This document shows, piece by piece, positions 55,791 to 64,000 of a DNA stretch of 64,000 nt. A program made the translations under genes and the position numbers. Source of the stretch: Methanoregulaceae archaeon UXB-2016 (GTDB taxonomy: Archaea; Halobacteriota; Methanomicrobia; Methanomicrobiales; Methanospirillaceae); contig SISS01000024.1 in the NCBI GenBank assembly GCA_004332335.1, positions 32,250 to 96,249 of the forward strand, written 5' to 3'. The notes under the pieces were generated by a model. It searched no databases and had not been told where the DNA came from. It saw nothing but the letters and a program-made list of their open reading frames with translations. Numbering within the stretch: the first letter of the stretch is position 1; every line of letters starts with the position of its first letter.

Positions 55791-56856
55791 GGCAGACCTC
55801 GCGGAGCCGCGCGACGATACGGACCATGGAGACAAGGTCCTCGCGGTTGTGAGCGAGGACCGGCAGGAGAGGGCCCGGGTTTCCCGTCCGCTGGTACGCG
55901 GCGTAGAACTCGGGGACCATCGCCGAGGGCAGGTCGTCCCCCCGGTCGTGGCCGAGCACGCCGGCCTCGATGGTTCCGAGGCGGCAGTCGGAGAGGCGGT
56001 CGCGCCAGCACCGCCGCGAGATCGGAAGGAGGTCCAGGTGGTGCGGGGGCGCGGGGTGAGGAAGGCCGTAGTATGCGGCCCGCTCAGCGAGGTACGGCAC
56101 GTCGAAGGCGCGGCCGTTGAAACTGACGAGAAGCCGACCATCGCCGAGCGCCGCGAGCGCGGCCGCAAGCGCGCCCCGCTCCCTGTCCAGGTCGGTGACC
56201 AGGTGCTGCTCCACCTCGACTATGCCGCTTCGGAGCCGGGCGATCCCGAAGAGGATGACCGGGCGGGAGAAGAGGCCCAGGGTCTCGAGGTCGAGATAGA
56301 CATGCTCGTCCTCGCCGTACAGCTCCGTCGCGAGAAAGACGCCGGGGTGGGATGCGCCGTGACGCTCGGTGCAGAGCCGGGCGATCGCGGTCGGATCGGC
56401 CCCATCGAGGGTATCGAGCACACCACGGGCCGCCGGCGCGAGCCGGCGGTGCCAGCGGAGATCGCCGATCGCCCCGTACCCCCGGCGGCGGAGCCGCGTC
56501 TCGAGGGCTGGACCCACGCCGTGGACCAGCCGGAGGTCCTGGTGCAGGCGTTCGAGTGCGGCTCCCGGTGCCGGGCTCGAGCGGGGAACCTGTTCCGAGG
56601 ATCGGACCACCCAGGTCTCGCCGAGCGGACCGTCGATCGACTCCCCGTCTACGACCTCCTCGAGGTCGGCACCGTCGTGCGCCGCGAGCAGCTCGGTCAG
56701 CAGGGACCTGGCCCGGCCGTACTCGCTCGAGAAGAGGTGGCGGTCGATAAAACTCGTCCGATAGATGTTGTCGTTCTCGACGACCGTGTACTCCTGGTGT
56801 TCGTCGATCGTCTCGGCGAGCCGCGCCGCGACCCTCCCGAGGGGTACGCTATCCAT
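55780..56856 (-). CDS. MrfB-like exonuclease (RNase H-fold, YprB)
   Basis: 358 residues. A helix-hairpin-helix (DLRLVHGVGPALETRLRRRGYGAIGDL) near 105-130 is followed by a DEDDh exonuclease fold: YLDLETLGLF (first acidic pair), VSFNGRAFDVPYL, HHLDLLPISRR and NREDLVSMVRIV with the final His-x(4)-Asp. This is the YprB/MrfB family, partner of the downstream helicase (overlapping genes). The order exonuclease then helicase differs from B. subtilis yprA-yprB but keeps the pair. Confidence 0.86.
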   Translation of the reverse strand: MDSVPLGRVAARLAETIDEHQEYTVVENDNIYRTSFIDRHLFSSEYGRARSLLTELLAAHDGADLEEVVDGESIDGPLGETWVVRSSEQVPRSSPAPGAALERLHQDLRLVHGVGPALETRLRRRGYGAIGDLRWHRRLAPAARGVLDTLDGADPTAIARLCTERHGASHPGVFLATELYGEDEHVYLDLETLGLFSRPVILFGIARLRSGIVEVEQHLVTDLDRERGALAAALAALGDGRLLVSFNGRAFDVPYLAERAAYYGLPHPAPPHHLDLLPISRRCWRDRLSDCRLGTIEAGVLGHDRGDDLPSAMVPEFYAAYQRTGNPGPLLPVLAHNREDLVSMVRIVARLREVCHAA

Positions 56857-56919
56857 CGGTCATCTCAGAGTTGAGACCGGGAGCTATACAATGCTTCAGA
56901 TTGCGGCGCGAAAGTGGGA

Positions 56920-57939
56920 TCAGTAGTATCGACGGAGGAACGAACGGACCTTCTCCGACTCGATCCAGCCCCGGTCGAGTTGATCTACGATCCTGTCGAT
57001 CTCCCTGGCCTGCTGAACGATCCGCTCAGCGTCGGGGGTGCCGAGCAGATCGGCGAGCCCGACGATCACCGCGAGGGGATTGCGAATGTGGTCGCCGAGC
57101 GTCGCGAACTGCAGAATGTTCTGCTCGAGCTGCTCGTGGGCCTCGCGCCGGACCCGCTCGACCTCGAGGCGTGCCGTGGCATCGCGGATCACAAAGCAGT
57201 GCATGACCCGGTCGTCGCCGTAGGTGATCGGGGTCACGGTCACCTCCGCCGGTACCGGGTTGCCGTCGCTCCGGAGGAGCTGGCAGACGGTCGTCGAGCC
57301 CTCGTCGGGTAGCCGGCTCCCGGGGGCGAAGAGGTCCATCGTATGCAGTCCGAGCAGGGCGAAGTGCGAGTACCCGAGCAGGTCCGCCACCGCCCGGTTC
57401 GTGTCCTCGATCGCCCCGCCGCCGGGTTCAACGATCAGGATTCCGTCCGTAACCTGCTGAACGACTCCTCGGTACCTGTTCTCGGACTCGGTCAGGGCCT
57501 CGAGGATCCGGTTCCGTTCGGTTACGTCGCGCGCCACCACGACCAGGTACTCTTCCCCCGAGAATCGGGCGCGTTGCATGGTCATCTCGACCCAGAGCGG
57601 CTCCTCATCGTCGCGCCGGAGCCGGGCGGTCACCGTCTGCTCGATGAGCAGGACCTCCGCCTCAAGGAGCAGGTCTACGAAACGGGCTCCCACGAGATCG
57701 CGGGAACCGTAGCCCAGGCGGGAACAGGCCGATGCGTTGGCATCGACGATCCGGCCGTCGGCTGCGCGCACGAGAAAGAACAGGTCGTTCGAACGGTCGA
57801 GGAGGAAGCGGAAGCGCTCGAGCTCGTCAAGGCGGCGTTGCAGTTCGGGGTAGTGACTCTTCCGCGTCGAGTGCTCGCCGAGCCCGAGGATCGACTCGCG
57901 AAGCCGATCCTGGTAGGTCCGCTCAGAGGGCACGCTCAT
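56920..57939 (-). CDS. PAS-PAS protein with lone His phosphorylation helix
   Basis: 339 residues. Two PAS domains (about 40-165 and 170-270) with PAC ends (VVARDVTERNRIL; VIRDATARLEVERV), then a HisKA-like helix LGDHIRNPLAVIVGLADLL with His284. The protein then ends after 55 residues with no HATPase domain, so it cannot phosphorylate itself. A strong Shine-Dalgarno (GGAGGTG) precedes the ATG at 57939, which lies inside the alcohol dehydrogenase gene (17-base overlap). Probably a phosphoryl-transfer or sensing partner of the PAS-GAF kinase of this operon. Confidence 0.85.
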   Translation of the reverse strand: MSVPSERTYQDRLRESILGLGEHSTRKSHYPELQRRLDELERFRFLLDRSNDLFFLVRAADGRIVDANASACSRLGYGSRDLVGARFVDLLLEAEVLLIEQTVTARLRRDDEEPLWVEMTMQRARFSGEEYLVVVARDVTERNRILEALTESENRYRGVVQQVTDGILIVEPGGGAIEDTNRAVADLLGYSHFALLGLHTMDLFAPGSRLPDEGSTTVCQLLRSDGNPVPAEVTVTPITYGDDRVMHCFVIRDATARLEVERVRREAHEQLEQNILQFATLGDHIRNPLAVIVGLADLLGTPDAERIVQQAREIDRIVDQLDRGWIESEKVRSFLRRYY

Positions 57940-59086
57940 AACACCTCCTGACCATCGTCTCGTCGGGAACGCGGGGATTCGTCACCATGCAGGGGTCGAG
58001 CAGGGCGCTCCTGGTCAGGGCGGGGATATCTCCGGCGTCCATGCCGCAGCCCGAGAGGGTCTGATCGATGCCGAGGCCATGACGGAACGTGGCGATCCTG
58101 TCGATCAGTGCGGCCCGCACCACCTCCCGGGGAGCGCGGACGACGTTCAGGCCGAACGCCTCCGCGACTGCCCGGTAGCGCTCGGGCGCCCAGGAGAAGT
58201 TGCAGCCGACCACGTGCTCGAGAAGGATGGCGTTGCAGACTCCGTGGGGTATGTCGAGAAGACCTCCGAGGCTGTGGGCGAGCGCATGCACGGCCCCGAG
58301 GCTCGCATTCGAGAAGGCAAGCCCCGCCTCGAGGCTGGCGAGCATGGTCTCCTCGCGGTATGCCGGCGACGCGGGGTGCCGGACCGCGAGCGGGAGATAT
58401 GTTGTGAGGCGGCGTATGGCCGAGAGTGCGAAGAGATCCGTGACCGGGCCAGCGCCGGTCGAGACATAGGCTTCGACCGCGTGCGTCAGCGCGTCCAGCC
58501 CGGTGTTGGCTGTCAGGGCCGGCGAGAGCGTGTGGAGGAGCTCCGGATCGAGCAGGGAGACGTCGGGCACGATGATCTTGGAGATGACCGCGAACTTGAT
58601 CCGCCGGTCCGGTGCCGCGAGGATGGCGAATTGTGAGACATCGGCCGACGAGCCGGCCGTCGTCGGGATACAGAGCAGCGGGGGCCCGGGCCGGTCGATC
58701 CGGTCGACCCCTTCGAACTCCTCGATCGGCCGGCCAGTCGCGGCCACAATCCCGATTCCCTTGGCGCAGTCCATCGGCGATCCCCCTCCGACGGCGACGA
58801 GCGCGTTGCACCCCTCCTCGCCGAACCGACGGGCGCCGTCAGCGACCTCCTCGACCCTCGGGTTCTGCGAGACCCGGTCAAAGAGTACGAAGTCGACTCC
58901 GGCCTCCTCCAGGACCCGGGCTACGGAACTGGCATGGCCCGCAGCCCTCACGCCGGGGTCGGTCACGAGCATGACCCGTCGCCCCCCGATATTCTTCGCA
59001 TACTGGCCTGCCAGGCGATGGGCACCCGCCCCGCAGACGAACTCGGGCGCGACAAATTTGCGCAGCCCCCCCGTTTCGCCGGTCAT
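57923..59086 (-). CDS. Iron-containing alcohol dehydrogenase
   Basis: Group III Fe-ADH, 387 residues. NAD-binding region VGGGSPMDCAKGIGIVAATG and TTAGSSADVSQF; metal ligands in TGLDALTHAVEAYVS (Asp, His), HALAHSLGGLLDIPHGVCNAI (two His). Interconverts an alcohol and an aldehyde, or a related hydroxy-acid. The ATG overlaps the PAS-GAF kinase stop (ATGA) and the gene overlaps the PAS-PAS gene, so it is translationally linked to sensor proteins. Confidence 0.93.
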   Translation of the reverse strand: MTGETGGLRKFVAPEFVCGAGAHRLAGQYAKNIGGRRVMLVTDPGVRAAGHASSVARVLEEAGVDFVLFDRVSQNPRVEEVADGARRFGEEGCNALVAVGGGSPMDCAKGIGIVAATGRPIEEFEGVDRIDRPGPPLLCIPTTAGSSADVSQFAILAAPDRRIKFAVISKIIVPDVSLLDPELLHTLSPALTANTGLDALTHAVEAYVSTGAGPVTDLFALSAIRRLTTYLPLAVRHPASPAYREETMLASLEAGLAFSNASLGAVHALAHSLGGLLDIPHGVCNAILLEHVVGCNFSWAPERYRAVAEAFGLNVVRAPREVVRAALIDRIATFRHGLGIDQTLSGCGMDAGDIPALTRSALLDPCMVTNPRVPDETMVRRCYERAL

Positions 59087-60765
59087 GTATCCAGCCCCTC
59101 CTCTCCTCCGGTCGTGTCCTGCACCAGGAGCTCTGCCCTCCCCGTGAGCTCCATCCGGCAGGAGAGCTGCGGAAGCATGAACCGGACGGCGGCTCCCTCC
59201 TCGGGTCGGCCAGGAACCCGGTCATCGACGCGGCAGATCCCACCGTATCGGTCGATGAGCGATCGCGTGATGTAGAGGCCGAGCCCCTGGCCGCTTCGGT
59301 CACGCACCCCGCTCTGGAACCGTTTGAAGAGGTCGGGCTTCTCGCGATCGGGAATGCCGGGGCCGTCGTCCTCGACTGAGCATTCGATCACCCCGTCGCC
59401 GGCTCGGGCCCGCACCCAGACGGTCACTCCGTCTCCGCCAAACTTCAGGCTGTTGCCGATAAGGTTCGTGAAGACCTCGCCGAGAAGTTCGTCGGCCAGC
59501 ACCTCGAGCGGAGGCACCTCGATCACGATCCGCGCATGCGAGAAGACCGCGGCCTCCCCCCGGACCAGGTCGTCGAGCCGGATCGGTCTGAGCGCGAGTT
59601 GCAGCTCGTGGATCTGCCGAATGGTCGAGACATTCCTGATGATCTCGGCCGCCTTGGCAATCCCACGTTGGAGCTCGGCCAGGGAGTCCTGCTGGTCCGG
59701 CAGGACGATCTGCTGGGCCATCAACTCGGCATAGCCGCTGATCCCGGTGATCGTATTGTTGACATCGTGGGTCAGGATATCGAGATAGAGATTGGCCTGC
59801 TCGTATGCGTCCTGGAGCTGGGCCTCGAGAGCCCCCTTGCGCACCGCGGCCCCGAGTTCCATGCCGATCGAGCCCAGGAGTCTGCGTTCCCCGACATCGA
59901 AGGCATGCTCACGGGCGGTCATGACCGAGAGGATTCCGACGACCGTCTCTCCTGCGATCAGGGGAATGCGCGCAAAGGCTGTGTATCCGGCCTGACGGAT
60001 CGCTTCGTGGAGGTCTCCCCTCTCCTCCGCATAAACCACCCGGTCGTCGAACATCTCCCCCCCCGGGGAATTTCTTCGGGAGACCAGTTCCTGGAGTGTT
60101 TCGGACACGCCGTCGGGGAGCCCGCGCTGCACCCTGAGGCCGGTCCCACCGTCCGCATGATAGAAGAGATGAACAAATCCCGCCTCGAACTCAAGGAAGG
60201 AGAGGAGATGATCGAGCACGGTCGTCAGACGATCGCAAAGGGAGCCCGACGATGTGATGATGGTCGTGACCGTATGCAGGACCGAGAGCTCCTGGTTTCG
60301 GCGTCGGAGCTCGGCCTCACCCCGTCGCCGATGGTCGACCTCCACAAGTGCACGGTCGCGCATCTCTTTATAGGAGGCGACCCTCGCGACCAGCTCGGTG
60401 ACATCCTCGATTGCGACCAGCGCTCCCTGGGGGGCACCAATCCCCTGGATTGCAGTGACCGTGACGTTCTGACACTGGAGGCAGCCCCCCGGGAGTGTGA
60501 TCGGAATGACGTATGGGTGCAACTGGGACGAGAAGACCGCCGGCGTGCCGAGACGAAAGACCTCCTCGAGTCGACCCGCATACCGGAGCTCGAGCAGATG
60601 CGGATAGCGTTCGCCGACGGGGTGTCCGATCATCTCGGTCCGGGATAGCCCGGTCCAGCGCTCAAGGGTCCTGTTCCAGTACCGGATGATCAGGTCCGGG
60701 TCCAGGGCGAAGAGCCCGATAGGAACCATGTCAAGGATCTTTAACCTCTCCGGATCGGTCTCCAT
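59083..60765 (-). CDS. PAS-GAF sensor histidine kinase
   Basis: 560 residues. PAS (about 5-120), GAF (about 160-315), HisKA-type helix with LTHDVNNTITGI (phospho-acceptor His333), HATPase with TNLIGNSLKFGG (N box), SVEDDGPGIPDREK (G1) and GQGLGLYITRSLID (G2). Cytoplasmic. Start at ATG 60765 with GGAGG 5 bases upstream; the GTG at 60771 lies within that site. Belongs to a five-gene operon with REC and CheC upstream. Confidence 0.92.
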   Translation of the reverse strand: METDPERLKILDMVPIGLFALDPDLIIRYWNRTLERWTGLSRTEMIGHPVGERYPHLLELRYAGRLEEVFRLGTPAVFSSQLHPYVIPITLPGGCLQCQNVTVTAIQGIGAPQGALVAIEDVTELVARVASYKEMRDRALVEVDHRRRGEAELRRRNQELSVLHTVTTIITSSGSLCDRLTTVLDHLLSFLEFEAGFVHLFYHADGGTGLRVQRGLPDGVSETLQELVSRRNSPGGEMFDDRVVYAEERGDLHEAIRQAGYTAFARIPLIAGETVVGILSVMTAREHAFDVGERRLLGSIGMELGAAVRKGALEAQLQDAYEQANLYLDILTHDVNNTITGISGYAELMAQQIVLPDQQDSLAELQRGIAKAAEIIRNVSTIRQIHELQLALRPIRLDDLVRGEAAVFSHARIVIEVPPLEVLADELLGEVFTNLIGNSLKFGGDGVTVWVRARAGDGVIECSVEDDGPGIPDREKPDLFKRFQSGVRDRSGQGLGLYITRSLIDRYGGICRVDDRVPGRPEEGAAVRFMLPQLSCRMELTGRAELLVQDTTGGEEGLDT

Positions 60766-60778
60766 CGTCACCTCCGTA

Positions 60779-61381
60779 TCAATTTGCCATCGACTCGATT
60801 CCGGTGCAGAGCAGGTCGAGCGAGCCGACCTCCAGGATCAGGACGATGTCACCTTCAAGTTGTAGCTCCTCAAGGCAGAAGCGGGTCCGGACCAGCAGCA
60901 CGCGATCGCTCGGGTCCGCGACGCTCGAACAGATAACGGAAGAGAGTGTCCCCTCGCTGTAGCGCGGAAGCGAGTAACTGACCTGACGCTGGAGGATGTT
61001 CATGATCGATCCGAGAACGCAGTTGACGACGATGTTCCCGATCTCGGTCAGGGTCACGGCTCTCAGTGCATCGATATCGGGTGCATCCGACGATTCGCCG
61101 GTCAGATGCGAGACGAGGATGGCAGCCGACTCCGTCGGAAAGATCAGAGCGGCCATGCCCGAGAACGGGCCCCCGAAGTCCATCTTGACCGCCGAGAGCT
61201 GCGCTCTCTCGCCCTCGACGAACGGTCCGAGGTCGCCCGCCTCGATCACCCGGAGCCACGGGACGTGAAGGCGTATGCGCGAAGAGGTCATCTCGTTGAG
61301 CATGCCTGCCGCTCTGCCGACGCCGATGTTGATCAGCTCCCTGAGTGCGTCCTCCTGGTCTGCCGTCAGCAGGGGCATCAT
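60779..61381 (-). CDS. cheC: CheC-family phosphatase-like protein
   Basis: 200 residues. Two CheC active-site helices are recognisable: LRELINIGVGRAAGML (E-x(2)-N) and LTEIGNIVVNCVLGSIMN (E-x(2)-N), with SAVKMDFGGPFSGMAALIF between. CheC dephosphorylates CheY-P. The start overlaps the REC gene (ATGATG at 61376-61381; ATG 61378 equally possible). With the REC gene immediately upstream it forms a writer-eraser pair, though no flagellar or CheA gene is in the window. Confidence 0.88.
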   Translation of the reverse strand: MMPLLTADQEDALRELINIGVGRAAGMLNEMTSSRIRLHVPWLRVIEAGDLGPFVEGERAQLSAVKMDFGGPFSGMAALIFPTESAAILVSHLTGESSDAPDIDALRAVTLTEIGNIVVNCVLGSIMNILQRQVSYSLPRYSEGTLSSVICSSVADPSDRVLLVRTRFCLEELQLEGDIVLILEVGSLDLLCTGIESMAN

Positions 61382-61734
61382 CTCCCGAGCATCTCCCGGA
61401 CGGCCGCGAGGAGTGCGCCACGTTGCGGAGGCTTGTTCAGGAACCCACGGGCACCGAGCTCGAGGCACTGCTTCCGGGTCGCATCCTGGATATCGGCGGA
61501 CAGGACGATCGCCGGGAGCCCGGGTCGGTCACGGTGCAGCGCTTCGAGTACGGCGAACCCGTCCATCTCGGGCATGATCAGATCGAGCAGCACGCAGTCG
61601 ATCTCGTCGCCGGCGAGCACAAGGCCTTCGGCCCCGTTGCCGGCCTCGACGATCTCATACCCTTCAGGGGTCAGCATTCCGCGCACGATGCGGCGTTGAA
61701 ACGACGAGTCATCGATGATCAGGATTCGCGCCAT
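61378..61734 (-). CDS. Single-domain response regulator (CheY-like)
   Basis: 118 residues, receiver only. RILIIDDSSFQRRIVRGML (acidic pocket), VLLDLIMPEMDG with Asp51, LSADI (Thr/Ser position) and FLNKPP (Lys). No output domain. First gene of the operon with CheC. ATG at 61734 is chosen; the upstream extension is not homologous. Confidence 0.93.
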   Translation of the reverse strand: MARILIIDDSSFQRRIVRGMLTPEGYEIVEAGNGAEGLVLAGDEIDCVLLDLIMPEMDGFAVLEALHRDRPGLPAIVLSADIQDATRKQCLELGARGFLNKPPQRGALLAAVREMLGR

Positions 61735-61844
61735 GTCCCTGCGATCGATATGCCGCAATCCCCAATAACTCTTCACCTCTGCTGAAGGCTTTGCCTCTCC
61801 TGAAGCCGCATGTTTTTTTGCCGAGTCCTCCAACTCTTCCTCCG

Positions 61845-63278
61845 ATGTCGTCTTCCCTGGTCTCCCTGTTTGAGCGACGCGGCCCCCTCCGTCGTGTCGG
61901 CGTGATCGGCATGGGTTATGTCGGGATCCCGGCTGCGGTGCTGTTTGCGCACGCCCCCGGACTCAAGCATGTGTACGGGTTTCAGCGTGCCTCGACCTCG
62001 TCGGGGTATAAGGTCGGGATGCTGAACCGGGGCGAGAGCCCGCTGAAAGGTGAGGAGCCCGGGCTCGAACCAATGCTCGCCGAAGCGGTCGAGAAGGGCC
62101 GGTTCGAGGCCACGTCCGACTTTTCGCAGATCGCCGCGTGCGATGCGGTCACGCTGGCGATCCAGACCCCGTTCGCCGATCCGAAGGACCTGCTGCCCGA
62201 CTTCGGCCCGCTCTTCGAGGGGCTCGGGCAGGTCGGCCGGCACCTCGAGCCGGGGATGCTCGTGGTGCTCGAGTCGACCGTGACCCCCGGGACGACGGTC
62301 GGGCCCGCACGCGAACTGCTCGAGAGCGCGTCGGGCCTGAAGGCCGGCGTCGACTTCGCCCTCGCCCACGCCCCCGAGCGGGTGATGGTCGGCCGGCTGA
62401 TCCGAAATATCCGCGAACACGACCGGATCGTGGGCGGGATCGACGCCGCCTCGACCGCGCGTGCGGTCGAGCTCTATGAACATGTGCTGACCACGGGGCA
62501 GGTGATCCCGATGACGGCGACGGCCGCGGAGGCGACCAAGACGGCCGAGAACACGTTTCGGGACCTGCAGATCGCGGCCGTCAACCAGCTCGCGCTCTAC
62601 TGCGAGGCGATGGGGATCAACGTCTACGACGTCCGAACCGGCGTTGACAGCCTGAAGGGCGAGGGGATCACCAGGGCGATCCTCTGGCCCGGGGCCGGCG
62701 TCGGCGGCCACTGCCTGACCAAAGATACCTATCACCTCGAGCGCGGCGTCCAGCAGCTCGGTGCCGATCGGCTCGACTTCCCGCCCGACCTGATGTCGCT
62801 CTACGTCATGGCGCGCCGGGTCAACGACTTCATGCCCCAGCACATGGCACACCTCGTCACGGACGGGCTGGCCCGCGTCGGGAAGGGCCTTGACGGCGCC
62901 CGGATCGCGCTGCTCGGCTGGGCCTTCCTCGGCGACTCCGACGATGCCCGGAACCCACCGTCGGAGCCCTTCCGGGACGCAATGCTCGCGGGCGGCGCCA
63001 CCGTCCGGGTCCACGACCCTCACGTCGAGCAGTACCCGGGCGTGCCGATCGAGCACAGCCTCGAGGCCGTGCTCGAGGACGCGGACGCGGTCGTGGTCTT
63101 TGCCGGGCATGCCCAGTATCGCGGGCTCGACCCTCGCCGGCTCCGGGCCCTCATGGGGCGCGAGCATCCGATCATCGTCGACGGTCGGAACCTGGTCAAC
63201 CCCGACGCCTTCATCGCCGAGGGCTTCGTCTATAAAGGAATCGGACGCGGCGATCGGAATCGTCATACCCTCCGCTGA
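61845..63278 (+). CDS. Nucleotide-sugar 6-dehydrogenase (WecC-like)
   Basis: UDP-sugar dehydrogenase family, 477 residues. N-terminal NAD site RRVGVIGMGYVGIPAAVLFA; central helix with ESTVTPGTT, and AENTFRDLQIAAVNQLA (dimer and substrate residues). Catalytic Cys in PGAGVGGHCLTKDTYHL, then C-terminal UDP-binding domain (RIALLGWAFLGDSDDARNPPSEP). The length and GGHCLTKDTY resemble UDP-N-acetyl-D-mannosamine dehydrogenase, used for ManNAcA-containing surface glycans and N-glycans in archaea. No epimerase partner is in the window. ATG 61845 is preferred; the longer frame from 61791 is unlikely. Confidence 0.87.
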   Translation: MSSSLVSLFERRGPLRRVGVIGMGYVGIPAAVLFAHAPGLKHVYGFQRASTSSGYKVGMLNRGESPLKGEEPGLEPMLAEAVEKGRFEATSDFSQIAACDAVTLAIQTPFADPKDLLPDFGPLFEGLGQVGRHLEPGMLVVLESTVTPGTTVGPARELLESASGLKAGVDFALAHAPERVMVGRLIRNIREHDRIVGGIDAASTARAVELYEHVLTTGQVIPMTATAAEATKTAENTFRDLQIAAVNQLALYCEAMGINVYDVRTGVDSLKGEGITRAILWPGAGVGGHCLTKDTYHLERGVQQLGADRLDFPPDLMSLYVMARRVNDFMPQHMAHLVTDGLARVGKGLDGARIALLGWAFLGDSDDARNPPSEPFRDAMLAGGATVRVHDPHVEQYPGVPIEHSLEAVLEDADAVVVFAGHAQYRGLDPRRLRALMGREHPIIVDGRNLVNPDAFIAEGFVYKGIGRGDRNRHTLR

Positions 63279-63350
63279 AAACGGAGGATTTTCGCCTGAT
63301 TTCCGATCCTTCACGCCTCACCCGGAGATCCACTCGAAAGAAAAACCAAA

Positions 63351-63360
63351 GTTTTTAACC
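63351..63360 (+). promoter_or_regulatory. TATA box of zinc-ribbon gene
   Basis: GTTTTTAACC, about 33 bases before ATG 63388. Confidence 0.5.
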
Positions 63361-63387
63361 GAAGGCGCAAAAAGGTAGAGTTGCAGT

Positions 63388-63672
63388 ATGTACCATGTAC
63401 TGCGCTGTCCGGGGTGCGCGATTTTTACCTACGCCGATCGGTTCGAGCGCTGGAAACTCTGCCATGTCTGTGGTGAGGTGATCAACGTCAAGGCCGTCCC
63501 GCACTATCTCGATGTCCGGGACTACCGGGATGCCGAGGAGGTGGTCAATCAACTTGAGGACTACCTCTATATCTCGGGACGCCAGGACCTCTCTCAGAAC
63601 GAACTGCTGACCCTTCGAAGCGAGTACTCGAGCTGGTTGCGTCTGCAGAACGCAGAGCCCCCCGCACCCTGA
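63388..63672 (+). CDS. DUF1922-like zinc-ribbon protein
   Basis: 94 residues. N-terminal ribbon YHVLRCPGCAIFTYADRFERWKLCHVCGEVINVKAV with four Cys in two pairs; a helical tail follows (DAEEVVNQLEDYL; ELLTLRSEYSSWLRLQ). The N-terminal pattern MYxxxRC and INVKA-type end match methanogen DUF1922. Function unknown; may bind nucleic acid or a protein partner. Confidence 0.75.
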   Translation: MYHVLRCPGCAIFTYADRFERWKLCHVCGEVINVKAVPHYLDVRDYRDAEEVVNQLEDYLYISGRQDLSQNELLTLRSEYSSWLRLQNAEPPAP

Positions 63673-63709
63673 ACAGGTGCACCTGTTTTATCGGCACGGC
63701 ATCTGCTCC

Positions 63710-63975
63710 TTATGCCGGGGCACAGAGGATCCAGTCGAGATTCTGATGACCCGATGGGACGACCCTGAGGGTGGTGGTTCCGGCCTGGAGACGCAGGGTG
63801 CTTTTCACGACTACAAACGTGTCGTGGCTCATCGTGTTCGGTATCGGAACCGTGACCGTGCTTCCGCCTGTCGCCTCGAGCCTGATCGAGGTTCCGCTGT
63901 ACGGGCTCAGTAGTTCGCTAATTTTGAAAAGGTGTTGGCGCGGTTCAGATGGCTGATTTGAGAAGAGAATCGGCA
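63710..63975 (-). pseudogene. 3' remnant of a CBM-like secreted protein
   Basis: In one minus-strand frame the sequence reads SPYSGTSIRLEATGGSTVTVPIPNTMSH, then TFVVVKSTLRLQAGTTTLRVV and QNLDWILCAPA to TAA at 63710-63712. This is the last half of a CBM6-type carbohydrate-binding domain. The frame is closed by TAG near 63976 before any suitable start and is AT-rich there, so this looks like a 5'-truncated or frameshifted gene rather than an intact small protein. More of the gene may lie beyond the window in another frame. Confidence 0.5.
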
Positions 63976-64000
63976 GATCTAAATAGGATGCAGGCTGCCC

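Overview
This is a GC-rich euryarchaeal chromosome segment, most likely from a methanogen of the order Methanomicrobiales. The genus cannot be fixed from the sequence alone. The evidence is archaeal information-processing genes (aIF2-gamma, RpoE1, Spt4, S24e, S27ae, a fused Kae1-Bud32, the DNA polymerase D large subunit, RadB, CDC48), methanogen-type uncharacterised families (DUF2098, DUF2115-like, DUF1922-like), an FprA F420H2 oxidase with rubredoxin, NikR and LarC nickel functions, and many REC/PAS histidine kinases. Promoters are archaeal: TATA-like boxes about 25-30 bases before many genes, often implying leaderless transcripts.

Layout. 1-5.5 kb (minus strand): the conserved translation/transcription cluster aIF2-gamma, PIN protein, rpoE1, spt4, GTP-dependent dephospho-CoA kinase, rps24e, rps27ae, Kae1-Bud32 and an XTP pyrophosphatase that runs off the left edge. 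Many of these genes overlap by 1-4 bases. 5.7-10.1 kb: nikR (plus), then on the minus strand rubredoxin, FprA, a GT4 glycosyltransferase, a histone-deacetylase-fold hydrolase and a DUF2098 protein; three back-to-back hairpins lie between fprA and the glycosyltransferase. 10.1-13.2 kb: a RecF/OLD-like ATPase followed 4 bases later by a small Toprim-like protein (a possible defence pair), downstream of an Rsm22-type methyltransferase. 13.2-17.1 kb: GT2 glycosyltransferase, FMN-type glutamate synthase, Mrp/NBP35 ATPase. 17.3-26.1 kb: one 2934-codon gene for a NdvB-like cyclic beta-1,2-glucan synthase. 26.3-35.3 kb: Thr-rich surface protein, acyl-CoA synthetase and divergent aldehyde dehydrogenase, two REC-led sensor proteins (one a degenerate kinase), TauE/SafE transporter. 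35.4-41.6 kb: CDC48, larC-radB, a MerR/GyrI regulator, a lipoprotein, a phosphodiesterase. 41.6-48.1 kb: TPR proteins, tiny membrane proteins, a zinc-ribbon/membrane/beta-domain protein, UPF0114, and three genes broken by point lesions. 48.2-56.9 kb: thioesterase, GNAT, tRNA-Leu(CAA), DNA polymerase D large subunit with a 166-residue mini-intein ending in Gln, and an MrfA/MrfB-like helicase-exonuclease pair. 56.9-61.7 kb: a tightly packed five-gene signalling operon (REC, CheC, PAS-GAF kinase, iron alcohol dehydrogenase, PAS-PAS-His protein). 61.8-64 kb: nucleotide-sugar dehydrogenase, a zinc-ribbon protein, and the 3' remnant of a CBM-like secreted protein.

The points most worth following up are the ATPase-Toprim pair, the glucan synthase in an archaeon, the mini-intein, the hairpin array upstream of the glycosyltransferase, the dehydrogenase embedded in a signalling operon, and the local cluster of broken genes at 42.4-46.0 kb.
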